Part shown: positions 1 through 10,727 of the stretch, piece after piece
How positions within the stretch are numbered: position 1 is the stretch's first letter
Layout of the letters: the number at the start of each line of letters is the position of its first letter
Assembly (NCBI RefSeq): GCF_905475395.1
Contig: NC_058341.1
Span: 73,467,597 to 73,531,596, forward strand
Length of the DNA: 64,000 nt
Direction of reading: 5' to 3'
DNA from: Chrysoperla carnea
Taxonomy: Eukaryota > Arthropoda > Insecta > Neuroptera > Chrysopidae
Made by a program: the position numbers and the translations under genes
The notes under the pieces: generated by a model
What the model saw: only the letters and a program-made list of their open reading frames with translations
What the model was told of the DNA's origin: nothing
The model's database searches: none

Positions 1-198
1 AATATCTTCCAGATGATTAGTAATATTATTTAAATATTCCAAAATATGATGTTTATTATTTAAAACTTGCTTCCATTGTTGTTTTGTTAAATTAATAAAT
101 TGATTTTGATTTGATTTAATTTGTAAGACACTTGATAAGTCATATGTCGTAATCCCAATAACAATAAATTTCGTCTCGCTTTGATTCAGAGGAATCAT
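1..198 (-). CDS. Partial gene running off the left edge, unknown
   Basis: Read on the minus strand, an ATG at 198 opens 66 codons with no stop before the window edge, which is long for DNA this AT-rich. The peptide begins MIPLNQSETKFIVIGITTYD and contains an INLTKQQW motif followed by a charged helix. A short 'sLt..qW' stretch of this kind is typical of the last helix of PC4/p15-like single-strand DNA-binding coactivators, which also occur in large DNA viruses. That is a resemblance only. The 170 bases upstream of the ATG, toward unit A, hold no other gene. The C-terminus is outside the window. Confidence 0.45.
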   Translation of the reverse strand, partial: MIPLNQSETKFIVIGITTYDLSSVLQIKSNQNQFINLTKQQWKQVLNNKHHILEYLNNITNHLEDI

Positions 199-550
199 TG
201 TTCGAAAAAATATTTCGCTTTATAGTAATGAATTATGAATTCGTATTTAAGGTTTTGATTTTAATAAAAAAAATTAGATTCTATTATGACTTACGAGGTA
301 GTGTCCATGCAACCTTAATGGTTTATAAAAAAAATGATAGTTTATTGAATTTAGTTGTAAATTTATTTAAAAAAGTTTTGACATTGGCCTTGCATTTTTT
401 TAATGTTAGTTTAATGAACTTATGAAAGAACATGAACTTATGAACTTATGAACTTTAGTTCAAACACGTGCGCTAATATTTTACTATTGATGTGAACAAA
501 AATTATATAATCAAAGGCCAATGATCTGATAAAAAGTTAATAATAAACAT
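199..550. other. Spacer with left edge of the tandem unit
   Basis: No convincing gene. From about 368 onward the sequence matches 15,415 onward in the same orientation, so the left edge of the unit A/B duplication lies here. A short tandem of the 8-base word ATGAACTT lies at about 412-458. It is expanded in the second unit at 15,460-15,512. Confidence 0.6.
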
Positions 551-596
551 AAACTTTCTAGTATTTTTAATATTGGTAGTGAAAAAGTATATAAGC
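551..596 (+). promoter_or_regulatory. Core promoter module upstream of K gene, unit A
   Basis: The block carries ACTTTCTAGTATTTTT, then TTGGTAG, then AAAAAGTATATAAG with a TATA box, about 90 bases before the ATG at 682. The same elements with the same spacing precede the VDLQGF gene at 1,386 and their copies in unit B (15,603-15,649 and 16,163-16,210). Conservation between two otherwise unrelated genes points to a shared promoter. Confidence 0.6.
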
Positions 597-681
597 AGAT
601 AACTTTTGGAAATTATTTTTTACATTCAACTTTGTCTATATAATTTGTTATTTAAAATTTTTTACTTAAAAAAAATTCAAC

Positions 682-992
682 ATGTTGAGCTTAACAACAA
701 TTAAAGTGATAATTAATAAAGAAGTGTTAGAAGAAGTGCTAGTGAAAAAACAAAATGGCAGTGCCTATAACATAAAAATTAAAAAATTGGAAAAGCCAAA
801 CTTAATGAATGTTGGAACTATTCAACGATTAAAAAATAAAATTGAAAATATTTTAAAAAAGGATGGAGTAAGTGAGGATTTTTATGCAATGGACGATATA
901 TCAATGCATTGGTGCAGTAACACTTAAAACATCTTGGAATAAGAGATGGAAGAAAATTGTGGAACTACGAGCTGGACTTATTTTATCATTAA
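682..992 (+). pseudogene. K-family small gene, unit A (frameshifted near the end)
   Basis: An ATG opens an 81-residue frame that is lysine-rich. It contains VKKQNGS, a basic helix around QRLKNKIENILKKDG and the end motif DISMHWCS. Compared with the copy at 29,533 one A is missing after ISMHWCS (near 921), so the frame stops at 927 instead of continuing to the equivalent stop at 992. The family is not one I recognise. Its order 'NKEVLEEV..KKQNG' loosely resembles the middle of the VDLQGF and 94-residue families found nearby, so it may be a remote relative. The promoter module lies at 551-596. Confidence 0.5.
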
Positions 993-1272
993 TTTTTTTG
1001 TTTTTAATGATAGTAAGATTTTATATATATATTATTATGGTTGCTGAGAAAAAATATTATATAATATGCTTTTACCATTAAAAAAAATGTTTTTTCTAAA
1101 TAAAAATATATAAAATGAATTTACATATTTGTGTCATTTAAAATTTTTTTACCTTTCTAATTTGTTTACTTAAAATTATCATTTTTAGTTCATTTACCTT
1201 GTGACTATTGTTTTGGAAATATATTATTAAAATAATTTTAGTAATCATGGTTTATTAAAAAAATAATAATGA

Positions 1273-1320
1273 TAGACTTTCCAGTATTTTGTTTTTGGTA
1301 GGGGAAAAAGTATATAATAA
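1273..1320 (+). promoter_or_regulatory. Core promoter module upstream of VDLQGF gene, unit A
   Basis: GACTTTCCAGTATTTT, then TTGGTAGGGGAAAAAG and TATATAATAAG, about 65-70 bases ahead of the ATG at 1,386. This is the same module as at 551-596. The copies at 16,163-16,210 and 30,100-30,150 precede the matching genes; in the last one the TATA box is changed to TATATCATAA. Confidence 0.6.
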
Positions 1321-1385
1321 GAAAACTTTACAATAAATTTTTGAGTTTTTAAATTTTGTATCAACAAGATAATAGTATTTCCGTC

Positions 1386-1849
1386 ATGAGTAGCACAATT
1401 GTAGATTTACAAGGTTTTAAAGATATGAATAATAAATTTATATTGAAAGAATTGGCAATCTTGAAAAATGGTAAAGAAATACAACATTTTATGGTTATCC
1501 ATATGGATGGCAGTTTCTTGATAATAAATCACAATCTTCAAATCGATCGTTGAGCAAAAATTTCCATGGAATTGATTGGGAAGATGGATATGCACATTTC
1601 AACGATGTTCAATTAATTGTTAACGATATTTTAAGAGATTGTGATAATATTTATGTTAAAGGAATTGAGAAATTAGAGTGGTGTAAGGATTTATTTAATA
1701 TAAGTGTAAGCAACATTGAAGATACATGGACTTTTGATGAGGAAGAATATAAAGAGAGTAAAAAGAAAAATTTTCCTAGGTGTATAATCCATAATGGAAT
1801 ATGTGCGATTCAGAATGTATATAGAATAAATAATTATCTACACCTCTAA
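1386..1849 (+). pseudogene. VDLQGF-family gene, unit A (frameshifted)
   Basis: This is the first of about eight copies of a roughly 155-residue family. The N-terminus has IVDLQGFKD followed by FILKELAILKNGKEIQHF, the middle has HGIDWEDGYAHF and IYVKGIEK, and the end has a conserved Cys-Ala motif before VYRINNYLHL. The layout (acidic first strand, K-E pair, a late C/H-A-N motif) recalls DEDD-type RNase H-fold exonucleases whose first acidic motif has become D-x-Q. That fold is my inference. Compared with the intact copy at 16,276, four bases are lost near 1,496 within the 'VKPPYGW' codons. The frame is broken there and is open again from about 1,550. Confidence 0.6.
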
Positions 1850-2037
1850 AAAGATGTACATGGAAGTTTTTTTTATAATAATAAATTTGTATTATTTCAT
1901 TAAAACATAGATATATGCATGTTATCTTTTAAACATGCTTGAATAAAATGTTTGAATATTATATGGAAAGGAGGGGAGGCTTTTGATGTTATAAAAATCG
2001 CATTATATGATTTTAAATGAATAATTTTGCTTAAATC

Positions 2038-2546
2038 ATGATTGGTGACTTAAGAAAGTTAACAATTGACTACTTCAACAATGAAAATCATCAAAAAATG
2101 TATCAAAATCAATATAGAATACATTTAAAGTTTTATGTTGCTGGGCTACGATATGATAATCTTGAACTAATAGAATACATTTTAGGAAAATATCCTCTTC
2201 AGATTTCGATGGTGCCATTGAAGTATTTTTAAAAAAGAATAGCTTGCAAAAATACTTACAAGATGGATTAATTGCATGCATTACCTATGGACGAGTTAAA
2301 GCATTGGAATCTCTTTTTAATTCATGCATGGAAAATAACATTGAACTGAACTTTTATCTTTTTTCGAAAAATCTAGATATATGGATATGGTTGTTGAGAA
2401 AAATAACATCACCTACGAATGAAGAAGGGGAATTCATTATTGTAATCGAAGAAGAGGATGTTTGTGGAAGCGAAGATTGGTCGCCAAGCAATAATGTAAA
2501 CGACTATTTAAAAATTAAAGATTTCATAATAAAAAATCTTATGTAA
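2038..2546 (+). pseudogene. Ankyrin-like repeat gene, unit A (internal deletion)
   Basis: The start MIGDLRKLTIDYF leads into helical repeats of the type 'AGLRYDNLELIEYILGKYP', which look like ankyrin helices (G-L-x-Y-x-N-x-E-L-I-E-Y-I-L). After GKYP a deletion joins the frame out of phase to the sequence encoding DGAIEVFLKKN, so it stops at 2,232. A second open stretch (2,244-2,546) carries repeats with RVKALESLFNSCMENNIELN and the family's acidic C-terminus. The same deletion is present at 16,932, so it predates the unit duplication. The copies at 32,324 and 33,570 keep the missing repeat. A few extra bases (near 2,086-2,098) separate it from the unit B copy. Confidence 0.55.
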
Positions 2547-2836
2547 TATGTTTTTAACATTCAAAAAAATTTTTCTACCAATTTTGTTTGCAATATGCCA
2601 TAAGAAAACTATAATGAATTTAATTTCAAATGCAATATACATTTTTTATATAACTACACAAGTAAATCTATTAATCGATATAGATTTGTATATGGAAGTA
2701 TATAAAACTCTTCTTTAAGTTTAACCATATTAAAAATGAATTTTTTTTTCTACATTATGAAAATAATCAATTTTTGATAATGTGGGGTCCTAATAAATAA
2801 AGAAGTATATTGTTTTCGAATATTTTAATTTATGTC
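2547..2836. repeat. Intergenic repeat with TATA, upstream of ENGGD family
   Basis: This block matches 17,428-17,716 and, more distantly, 44,510-44,780. It holds GTATATGGAAGTATATAAA and a poly-T tract. In unit B it runs into the ENGGD-like gene, whereas in unit A it is cut at 2,836 and joined directly to the middle of a LINE. Confidence 0.5.
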
Positions 2837-5150
2837 AGGATCGATGTGATAATAGAGTTGAACATTTTTAATATCAAGCTTACTGGAAACTGTTCATATT
2901 TGTATATAAACTTTCTTAAAATCATAAGTGCTCTACTGGCTTTTGTTATCATCTCGTTTTGGTGTAATTTCCAACTGCTATTGTATGCTATCATTACTCC
3001 TAAATATTGAAAGCTTGAGACATTCTCTATTAAATTGCCATTGATCCTAAAAACTTCGTTCCGATTATACTTCCTTCCCTGTCAAACTCTAAGCACTTTT
3101 GTTTTTTTTGACGTTGATGGTCATTTCGAAAGTAACGCAGTAGTTTTCTATTGCTGCTAAGGACCTCTTCATTCCCCTAATAGATTGTGAGAATAAAGCT
3201 ACATCATCGGCATACAGCAATATCTTCACTTCTTGGCCTTTTATGCATGGAGAAAAGGTTTCAAAGTTGTCAAGGCAATCTGGTAAATCGTTTATAAACA
3301 GAATAAATAAGATGGCAGAAAGCTCACATCCTTGCCGGAGACCTTCATATGTTTTAAAGGTTTCTGTAGCAAAAAATCTATCTATGCGCACACAACATGT
3401 AGTTTCCTTATAAATTGATTTCAATATGCTTATCATATGCGTTGACATTTTTAGTTTTGATAGCTTGTTCCATAAAATGTTTCTGTCAATTTTATCAAAC
3501 GCTTTTTCGAAATCAATGAAGGCGCAATATAGCTTATTTCTTTTAGTCTTTAGTGTTTTATTGATCAGTGTTTTGATGACAAGTAAATTATCAATAGCCT
3601 CAAACCCACCTCTGAAACCAGCTTGGAATTTACTAATGATGTTTTCGTTTTCAGCCCATTCCTTTATTCTTATCGATAGAATTTTTGTATAAATTTTACT
3701 TAAACTAGGTGTTAAGGTTATACCTCTGTAATTATCAGGGTTATGTATTTCTCCTTTTCCTTTATATATATTGCAGATTACACCAGTAACCCACTTTTGA
3801 GGAAATATTTTATTTGTCTGCAATTGATTAAATAAATTTGTCAAAAATTCTATGAAAACAAATGAATATTTTGCTGCTGCGCTCACAAATTCATTTATAA
3901 TTCCATCTAGTCCCCCCGCCTTTCCAGTCTTAAGTATGCTTAAGACAAGCATCACATCAGATACGCTTATTTCACGATCGAGGATTACATTACTTTCATT
4001 CACTGCTACATCACTTAAGTCCATGAAACCTTCTTGCTCTTTGCCATAGAGATTTTGATAATGCTTAACCCAAGCGTCCGGATCTATGTCGTTATTATCC
4101 ATTACTCTCTTCTTGGTTCTTAATAATTCCCATATCCTTTTGTCATTTCTTTCATTCACTGCTTCGTTTACTTTTTCTGTAAACAACAAATCATTATCTG
4201 CCTTCTTTGTATTACAAAGTTTTTCATATTCCTTCCTACTCGATAAATAAGCATCTACAAATATCTGTTCCCGATTTCTTCTCATGTCTCTCAACTTTTG
4301 CTTCATTTCAATTTTTTTATTCTTACATTCACAATCGAACCAAACCGGTCGGCCTTTACTAATAGCAGCTTTTCTTTTCTTCTCAGTAATCTCCATTTCG
4401 GATCCCAAATATTCCAACCATTTCTGCATGATATTTATTGCATTATTAATGTCTCCAGCTTCCAACATTCCTTTCATTCCTCTAAGATATAAATCTGTTT
4501 CTAAAGTATTCATCTCATTTACAAAGGTATCGGCTCTATTCTTATCCCATTTAAATATTTTTAGCGGCATACCTTTTGGAGGATTTTTTATACATTTTTC
4601 GAATACATTTTTCATCTTAAGTTCTAGTGGAAAATGCTGGGACTCGGATATATCCCCTACCTTCATGTCTACACTACCCCACAGACTATTAGACACGACA
4701 CAGTAGTCTACCACACTTGCACCGTTTTGTGATACAAATGTAAATTCACCTTTATTATCACTTTTAGCCCTACCATTTAACACTACCACATCCTGCCCTT
4801 TGATGAACTCAAGAAGTTTCTCTCCATACTTATTTTTAATAGTATCTTTGCTAAGCCTTTGTGGAATGTTGTCCAATTTAAAACTAATATGATCATTTTT
4901 GTCGATTCCAAACAAAATAGTATCCTGATTCCTCCCCATCCTTGCATTCCAGTCACCTCCCATAATTACATCTGAATTTGGATATTTCTCGGTTAAACGA
5001 CACATCTCTACGCTAAGCTAATTGAAGAAGTTAGGGTTCGTAAAAGTGGATTGTTCGGGTTGTAAATATACAGTGCCAATTAATAAATTCAACTTTCCTT
5101 TCTTTAAAACAATCCATAGTACCTCTTAAAAAAATATAAAATTGTAATAT
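2837..5150 (-). mobile_element. Non-LTR retrotransposon, unit A copy (both ends lost)
   Basis: A minus-strand frame (5,005 to 3,089, 638 residues) encodes the end of an AP-type endonuclease and most of a reverse transcriptase. The endonuclease part has GGDWNARMG, then VVDYCVVS and SESQHFPLEL. The RT has NYRGITLTPSLSKIYTKIL, AFIDFEKAFD, RQGCELSAILFILFINDL and the catalytic YADDVALF. The frame breaks near 3,095 (VKKNK..), and RT/thumb sequence continues in another frame to about 2,840. Compared with the unit B copy the 3' part beyond 2,836 is deleted, with the word TATG at the junction. The 5' end lacks the start of the endonuclease. The element is not functional. Confidence 0.85.
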
Positions 5151-5251
5151 AGATTGCGATTCGGCAAAGTAATCGCCCAGCAGTCTTTTATTACTCGATT
5201 TTGTTTTTTACAATATTTTAACATATTTCACAGAATAAATAGTGTTGAGAA

Positions 5252-6028
5252 ATGTCTAGCTCCGAATATACCTCAGATGATGAATCTTATGATAGTGAGA
5301 ATGATGTGTTGTTAGGTGTGGAAACTTTACATGATGGGAGTCATTACTGCATAATGCCTGAAAGACCGGAAAGAGAAGTGCCGAGTATTCCTTCAGTGGT
5401 GGATGATGAAGTTCATGCTCTATTGAGTGGGTACACGGTTTCATATCTTGTGCTTAATGCTCGTAGGTTAGGTATCAGTGAGGGTGTTTTACATCCATTT
5501 TATAGTGTGAAGGGGCCACTAGGTATTAACATTCCTGCCCTGAATTCTAATGCACCTCGTGTGCTCTTAAAAGATCTTATGACAATAACGACAGGTTATG
5601 TTTGGAGGGATAATGGAGTCATCTCCTTTGATGATTCAATTAAGGATGACATGGGTTTTATGACCAATTGGGGAAGTGAGTACTACAATAGGAACACATT
5701 GGTTAGCAGATTGTTCCGGGGTAGATCTTACATAACATTGGATCGAAATCCATTCCGTTCTGACATGAATCCAATCTTTGGTGATGACGTGGTTTTGAAA
5801 GTAGAACATGATGAAGAGTATCATAGTTTAAATATTAACACCTTAAATCTCATTAGAGATGTTCTTCTATTTTCAGATCTAGACTTAATCGACTTTGGAG
5901 GATTTTATTTTTCTTACAATTCACAATTTTTTAAAAACAATAGGTACGAATCAGTTCTTTTTCATGATGCACTGTGGGCAACTGCACTGTCTAATGAGAA
6001 GGATTTGATGAATACATTCAAAACTTAG
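5252..6028 (+). CDS. Acidic N-terminus protein of unknown function (258 aa)
   Basis: The ATG at 5,252 follows GAGAA and opens an uninterrupted 258-codon frame. Residues 1-30 are rich in Ser, Asp and Glu (MSSSEYTSDDESYDSEND), then comes a mixed globular region with motifs GYVWRDNG, FMTNWGSEYYN and a late DLIDFGGFYFSY. There is no signal peptide or membrane segment. AATAAATAAAAA follows the stop within 40 bases as a likely poly(A) signal. It lies just upstream of the LINE on the opposite strand. In unit B the same gene has lost its first codons and has a one-base deletion. I do not recognise the family. Confidence 0.6.
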   Translation: MSSSEYTSDDESYDSENDVLLGVETLHDGSHYCIMPERPEREVPSIPSVVDDEVHALLSGYTVSYLVLNARRLGISEGVLHPFYSVKGPLGINIPALNSNAPRVLLKDLMTITTGYVWRDNGVISFDDSIKDDMGFMTNWGSEYYNRNTLVSRLFRGRSYITLDRNPFRSDMNPIFGDDVVLKVEHDEEYHSLNINTLNLIRDVLLFSDLDLIDFGGFYFSYNSQFFKNNRYESVLFHDALWATALSNEKDLMNTFKT

Positions 6029-6123
6029 ATTCTTAAACCAAGAAAAGCACAAAATAAATAAAAATATCGTCATGTGCAATCACAGACTAGCTTTGCAAAA
6101 GGCATCGAGAAAACACATGTACT

Positions 6124-6223
6124 GAGCGGTTATATATGGAATATGTATATGAATCCTTATTTGATGAAACAACGGATTTCATAATATCAAAAAACCAAAT
6201 ACCATTCAATAAATATAGAGTTG
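6124..6223 (+). pseudogene. 3' exon fragment of an ENGGD-family gene, unit A
   Basis: From the repeat GAGCGGTTATAT a frame reads ERLYMEYVYESLF and ends at a splice donor, GAG|GTAAGT. It aligns by position with the end of the first exon of the gene at 26,997 (RRLHLKNTK ... LIQ|GTAAGA). In unit B the matching 5' part lies before the LINE at about 17,856-18,125. In unit A that 5' part is deleted, so only this exon end remains. Confidence 0.5.
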
Positions 6224-7630
6224 AGGTAAGTTAATTTTTTAATGGGAATTATATAGTTTTTTACCAAAAGCAATGGATTTATCATTTTTTATTTAGGAAG
6301 CAATACTATATGTCCTATTAGTTTTAAAATAATAATGATGTTTTCTTGAGATAAAATTTTCTATTTTAATTAGAGAAACTATTCATAATAAAAAAAAAAA
6401 ACTTATATGAAAATTTTTCCTTTTTTTTGAAAATAGCCTGTTTGAGGAAATTAATACTTGTATTAAAAAAAAAAAAATAGAGAGCATAATTATGGTTAAG
6501 TTATAAAAAAATATTATAAACACATACCATACGAAGAAAGAAAATACTAGTTATTAAATAAATATTTATAAATAATAATGTTTTTTTTATTTTAATAGAT
6601 CTACTATATATAATGAAAAGTTTGTACTCATTATCCATCATATATTGAGTTATAATTTGAATATTACAACAAATAATAAAATTTTCTCTTGTTTTTCTAA
6701 ATTCTATAGTTTTAATATTAGCAGATGTATATAAATAATTAAATTTGTAAATAAAACAAGTTACTTAAAAAATATTTCTTGTGTTATTTTTTTATTTACA
6801 ACAAATTTTCTTTAGGTATCCATTCAGGGTTATTTAAACCAAAAAAACACTAATCTAACACCATTTTGTTTTTTCTTCTTTAAAATTTTTTGAACAAAAT
6901 ATATATTAGGAGGAATTAGTTTTCAATAATTCATAAGGGTAAAATGATGGGTTTCCTACTCAAGTTTTCCAATAGATATGAATATGAAGCTGTTGATTAG
7001 ATTTTTACAATCTTGAAAACATCCATAGACCAATTGGGAGTATATTTTTTCAAGCATATGTTTGTACTTGGAAACTCAAACAAAATCTCTGATGATTAAT
7101 TTTCTCTCAGCGTTTTTGCTTAGATGAATGTCTATTATATACAATTTTCAATAATTTATCTTTATGTTCTTCAGAAACTTTGGAAGGTTTCATGTTAATC
7201 GTTTGATGTTTATTATTATTATTACAAGTTTTTTACCACATTTTTGGAGAATATCAAGCCATTTGTATGAAACATTACACGAGAATTGTTTGTTTTACTT
7301 GTTTGAAAATAATTTGACATATGTAGGAAAAAGATAACATTTGTCCTTGATGAGATTAGTTACCTTAAGTCAACAACAGTAGACTTACGCGTTGAGTCTG
7401 AAGCTAGTTCCTATTTCCTAACAAAAACACATGTTCTCTGTTTACTGTTCCTCAACAGATACTTTATAAGTAATTCTTTAACAAATAATGTTAATAAGGA
7501 GGCTTAAGTCATACATAGTGGACATACATATATTTATTAATTGTTTTATTTTATCAGTGTTTACAAAACATATAGATCATTTATTTGTGAACTTGCATGT
7601 TTAATACAAAAGAAAGAGCTGATTGAGTAG
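6224..7630. other. Non-coding region, duplicated in unit B
   Basis: No open frame of note. The stretch is AT-rich with poly-A and poly-T tracts and matches 22,034-24,390 except for the LINE insertion there. Possible decayed exons of the interrupted upstream gene may be present, since AG acceptors occur (for example TTTATTTAG near 6,296), but I cannot support one. Confidence 0.5.
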
Positions 7631-8223
7631 AGTAATGCACTCAAAACAGGTGAACAATCAACAATCATCACATTAGAAAAAACATTAAAGCCTATTACTT
7701 ACCCGTTGAATAATCTAGTAGAAAAACAGGATGATTCAGTAAATTATACACCAATTAATAAAAAACGTAAAGTGAATCATGCGCAGAGTTTATATAAAAA
7801 CTAGAGAATGAAAATAAGCTATTAAATTATACATCAATTAAGACGTTAAAATTATTTCAAGATACTCCATCAGTCAGATCATAACCGATACAGTTTTTTG
7901 ATAAACATGCTTAAATGTGAATATTGTGATCTCATATTTTCTCGGATATTTAATAAAAATAGACACATCCAGCGTTGTCCAGACTATTGGAATCATTAAA
8001 TATTCCTGGTTATATGCAAATGGTGAGAAACAAATTCCTGGCGGAGAAAAACTCACAAGCACAATTTGGGAATTGGCGTCCAAATATTTCATCAGTGATT
8101 GAACAAGAAAAAAATCTACTATTGAAGAAATTTTTATTGGAATTGCTAATGGAATATCCTGACATTATAGAAAAAAATTTACAAATTTCTCCTCTTACCT
8201 TAAATTATTATATTGATTATTAA
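7631..8223 (+). pseudogene. C2HC zinc-finger gene, unit A left arm (frameshifted)
   Basis: Three coding stretches in different frames follow each other. From 7,631, after GAGTAG that could be a splice acceptor, 56 open codons include a basic NLS-like PINKKRKVNH. At 7,907 an ATG begins MLKCEYCDLIF with a finger of the form C-x2-C-x12-H-x3-C (RHIQRC). From 7,975, one base out of frame, comes LESLNIPGYMQMVRNKFLAE, then FGNWRPNISSVIEQEKN and a helical C-terminus ending at 8,223. The shift between finger and LESLNI occurs in all three copies. A paralogue lies at 14,174. It is probably a nucleic-acid-binding protein, now decayed. Confidence 0.5.
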
Positions 8224-8520
8224 CAATTTTGTACTATTATTTAAAATAAATATAATCTAAAAAAATTAAAAAAGAGGTTGTTATTAAGTAAAACAAAATC
8301 CTTATTTAGATGATATTTTTATTAAAAACATATAAAATTTATGAAAAACATACAAAAATTCACAAAAAGTAAAAAAAATTGACGTAAATTTTATAAAATT
8401 GATGAAAACATCACAAAATCTTGTAAAAAGATAACAATAATTGATGAGAAAAATTTTTTTTCAAATTATACCCGCATCTTCAACGCTTCTTTTTCAAAAT
8501 CATTTTTTATTTAGTTAAAT

Positions 8521-8991
8521 CTATAACAGTGTTGATTTTTGTTTGGCGATATTTTTTCTTCTTGTCAGTAGCTTGTTTATTGGGTTTGCAGACAGGTTTT
8601 TTTTTTTTATATATATTTTACGATGTGAAAGCCTCGATGGTTGATATATGAGTGCTTTAGATTGGTTGAAAGGAGAATCATATGTTGATGGATTTGAATA
8701 TTCCCTGAATTGATCGATGGAAGGTTCAAATATTGATGAATTTTGGTTGGTGGAATTTATAAATGGTTCCAACTCCGCAAGAGATATATTGCTTAGTGAA
8801 GAAAGATTAAATTCTAGATCTAAATCTAATGGAAGATAATTTTCCATATCTATTATAGGAAAATCATCAGCAGGTTTGGGAATATTTTTTGGTGCAACAA
8901 GAATTCCTAGTCTGTGGGATTCCTGCTCTAGCTCTATAGCAGTTTTAATTAATGCATCATTGGTTGTTTCACATTCCCAATCTGGGACTAA
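8521..8991 (-). pseudogene. DLTK-tail gene, left palindrome arm (one-base frameshift)
   Basis: This is the minus-strand mirror of the gene at 10,728. The reading frame begins after a splice acceptor (TTAACAG, exon edge 8,991) with VPDWECETTNDALIK and runs through MENYLPLDLDLEFNLSSLS. The homopolymer near 8,597 is 12 T here against 13 in the other arm, which shifts the frame before the basic C-terminus and removes the VIDLTK ending. Whether this is a real mutation or a sequencing error in a homopolymer cannot be decided here. Confidence 0.6.
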
Positions 8992-9346
8992 CTGTTAAAA
9001 AATAACAGAACAAACAAAAAATATCAGAAAAGAAAAAACAATTAAAAAATTATATAAAAGCATCCTGAGTTATATTTTCCATTTGAAAACTGGGCCTTTT
9101 CAAAAACAATTGACAACTAATAAGAATGAAATTTTATACTACTTATTTATATCATTTTCAATAACCGTCTCTCATATGGATAAAATATATACCAGCTTTT
9201 TAGTTATAATATCTAACAAATTTTTAAACATATTTGTTTAATGAGGTAGTTTATATGCAGAATGAAATTTAATAAATATTTTTGAAACTAAACAAGTGAT
9301 TACAAACTATTTACTAGTTTTATTTTAAAAATTTTATATTACATTT

Positions 9347-9624
9347 TACATTTAATTTTTTAGAATGTACAAAAATTATTTCTAGGAAGAATTATAAATG
9401 TGCTAAATATCTCGTAGCGACATCTACCACACTCGTCTTCATAAGAATGTCCCATAACCTTACGCTCACGCCGCAACACCACGACTGTCAGATTATTTGC
9501 TACTTATCCCACATGTAGCATTAATAACTATTATTTTATAAGAGTTTATTATTTTAATATACATTGTATGAAATATTATAGTTTATTATTATAAAATACA
9601 AATCAATGTATAGGCTTTTTTACT

Positions 9625-9698
<74 letters not shown>

Positions 9699-9857
9699 AG
9701 TAAAAAAGCTTATTAATTGATTTGTTTTTTATAATAATAAACTATAATATTTCATACAATGTATATTAAAATAATAAACTCTTATAAAATAAATTATATA
9801 TTAAGCATATTTATAATTCTTCCTAGAAATAATTTTTGTACACTCTAAAAAATTTAA
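9347..9857. mobile_element. Foldback MITE-like element with AT core, left
   Basis: Both ends carry the same inverted terminal sequence (TTAGARTGTACAAAAATTAT then TTCTAGGAAGAATTATAAAT). The interior is itself palindromic around an (AT)35 run flanked by CTTTTTTACTCC and its complement. One side also carries a roughly 130-base GC-richer segment (about 9,400-9,530, with CGTAGCGACATCTACC). There is no coding capacity. Half of the element is found at 26,100-26,250 beside the unit B copy. Confidence 0.5.
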
Positions 9858-9871
9858 TATTAGATTTTACA

Positions 9872-10030
9872 TTTAATTTTTTAGAGTGTACAAAAATTAT
9901 TTCTAGGAAGAATTATAAATATGCTTAATATATAATTTATTTTATAAGAGTTTATTATTTTAATATACATTGTATGAAATATTATAGTTTATTATTATAA
10001 AAAACAAATCAATTAATAAGCTTTTTTACT

Positions 10031-10094
<64 letters not shown>

Positions 10095-10380
10095 AGTAAA
10101 AAAGCCTATACATTGATTTGTATTTTATAATAATAAACTATAATATTTCATACAATGTATATTAAAATAATAAACTCTTATAAAATAATAGTTATTAATG
10201 CTACATGTGGGATAAGTAGCAAATAATCTGACAGTCGTGGTGTTGCGGCGTGAGCGTAAGGTTATGGGACATTCTTATGAAGACGAGTGTGGTAGATGTC
10301 GCTACGAGATATTTAGCACATTTATAATTCTTCCTAGAAATAATTTTTGTACATTCTAAAAAATTAAATGTAAAATGTAA
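9872..10380. mobile_element. Foldback MITE-like element with AT core, right
   Basis: Mirror image of the element at 9,347-9,857, with a shorter (AT)30 core at 10,033-10,092. The two elements abut head to head at the palindrome centre, separated by about 20 bases. Confidence 0.5.
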
Positions 10381-10727
10381 TATAAAATTTTTAAAATAAA
10401 ACTAGTAAATAGTTTGTAATCACTTGTTTAGTTTCAAAAATATTTATTAAATTTCATTCTGCATATAAACTACCTCATTAAACAAATATGTTTAAAAATT
10501 TGTTAGATATTATAACTAAAAAGCTGGTATATATTTTATCCATATGAGAGACGGTTATTGAAAATGATATAAATAAGTAGTATAAAATTTCATTCTTATT
10601 AGTTGTCAATTGTTTTTGAAAAGGCCCAGTTTTCAAATGGAAAATATAACTCAGGATGCTTTTATATAATTTTTTAATTGTTTTTTCTTTTCTGATATTT
10701 TTTGTTTGTTCTGTTATTTTTTAACAG

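Noticed and set aside
3426..4706. Plus-strand frames through the LINE (also 19,338-20,618)
   Set aside because: They are antisense shadows of the reverse transcriptase and endonuclease and carry no motif of their own.
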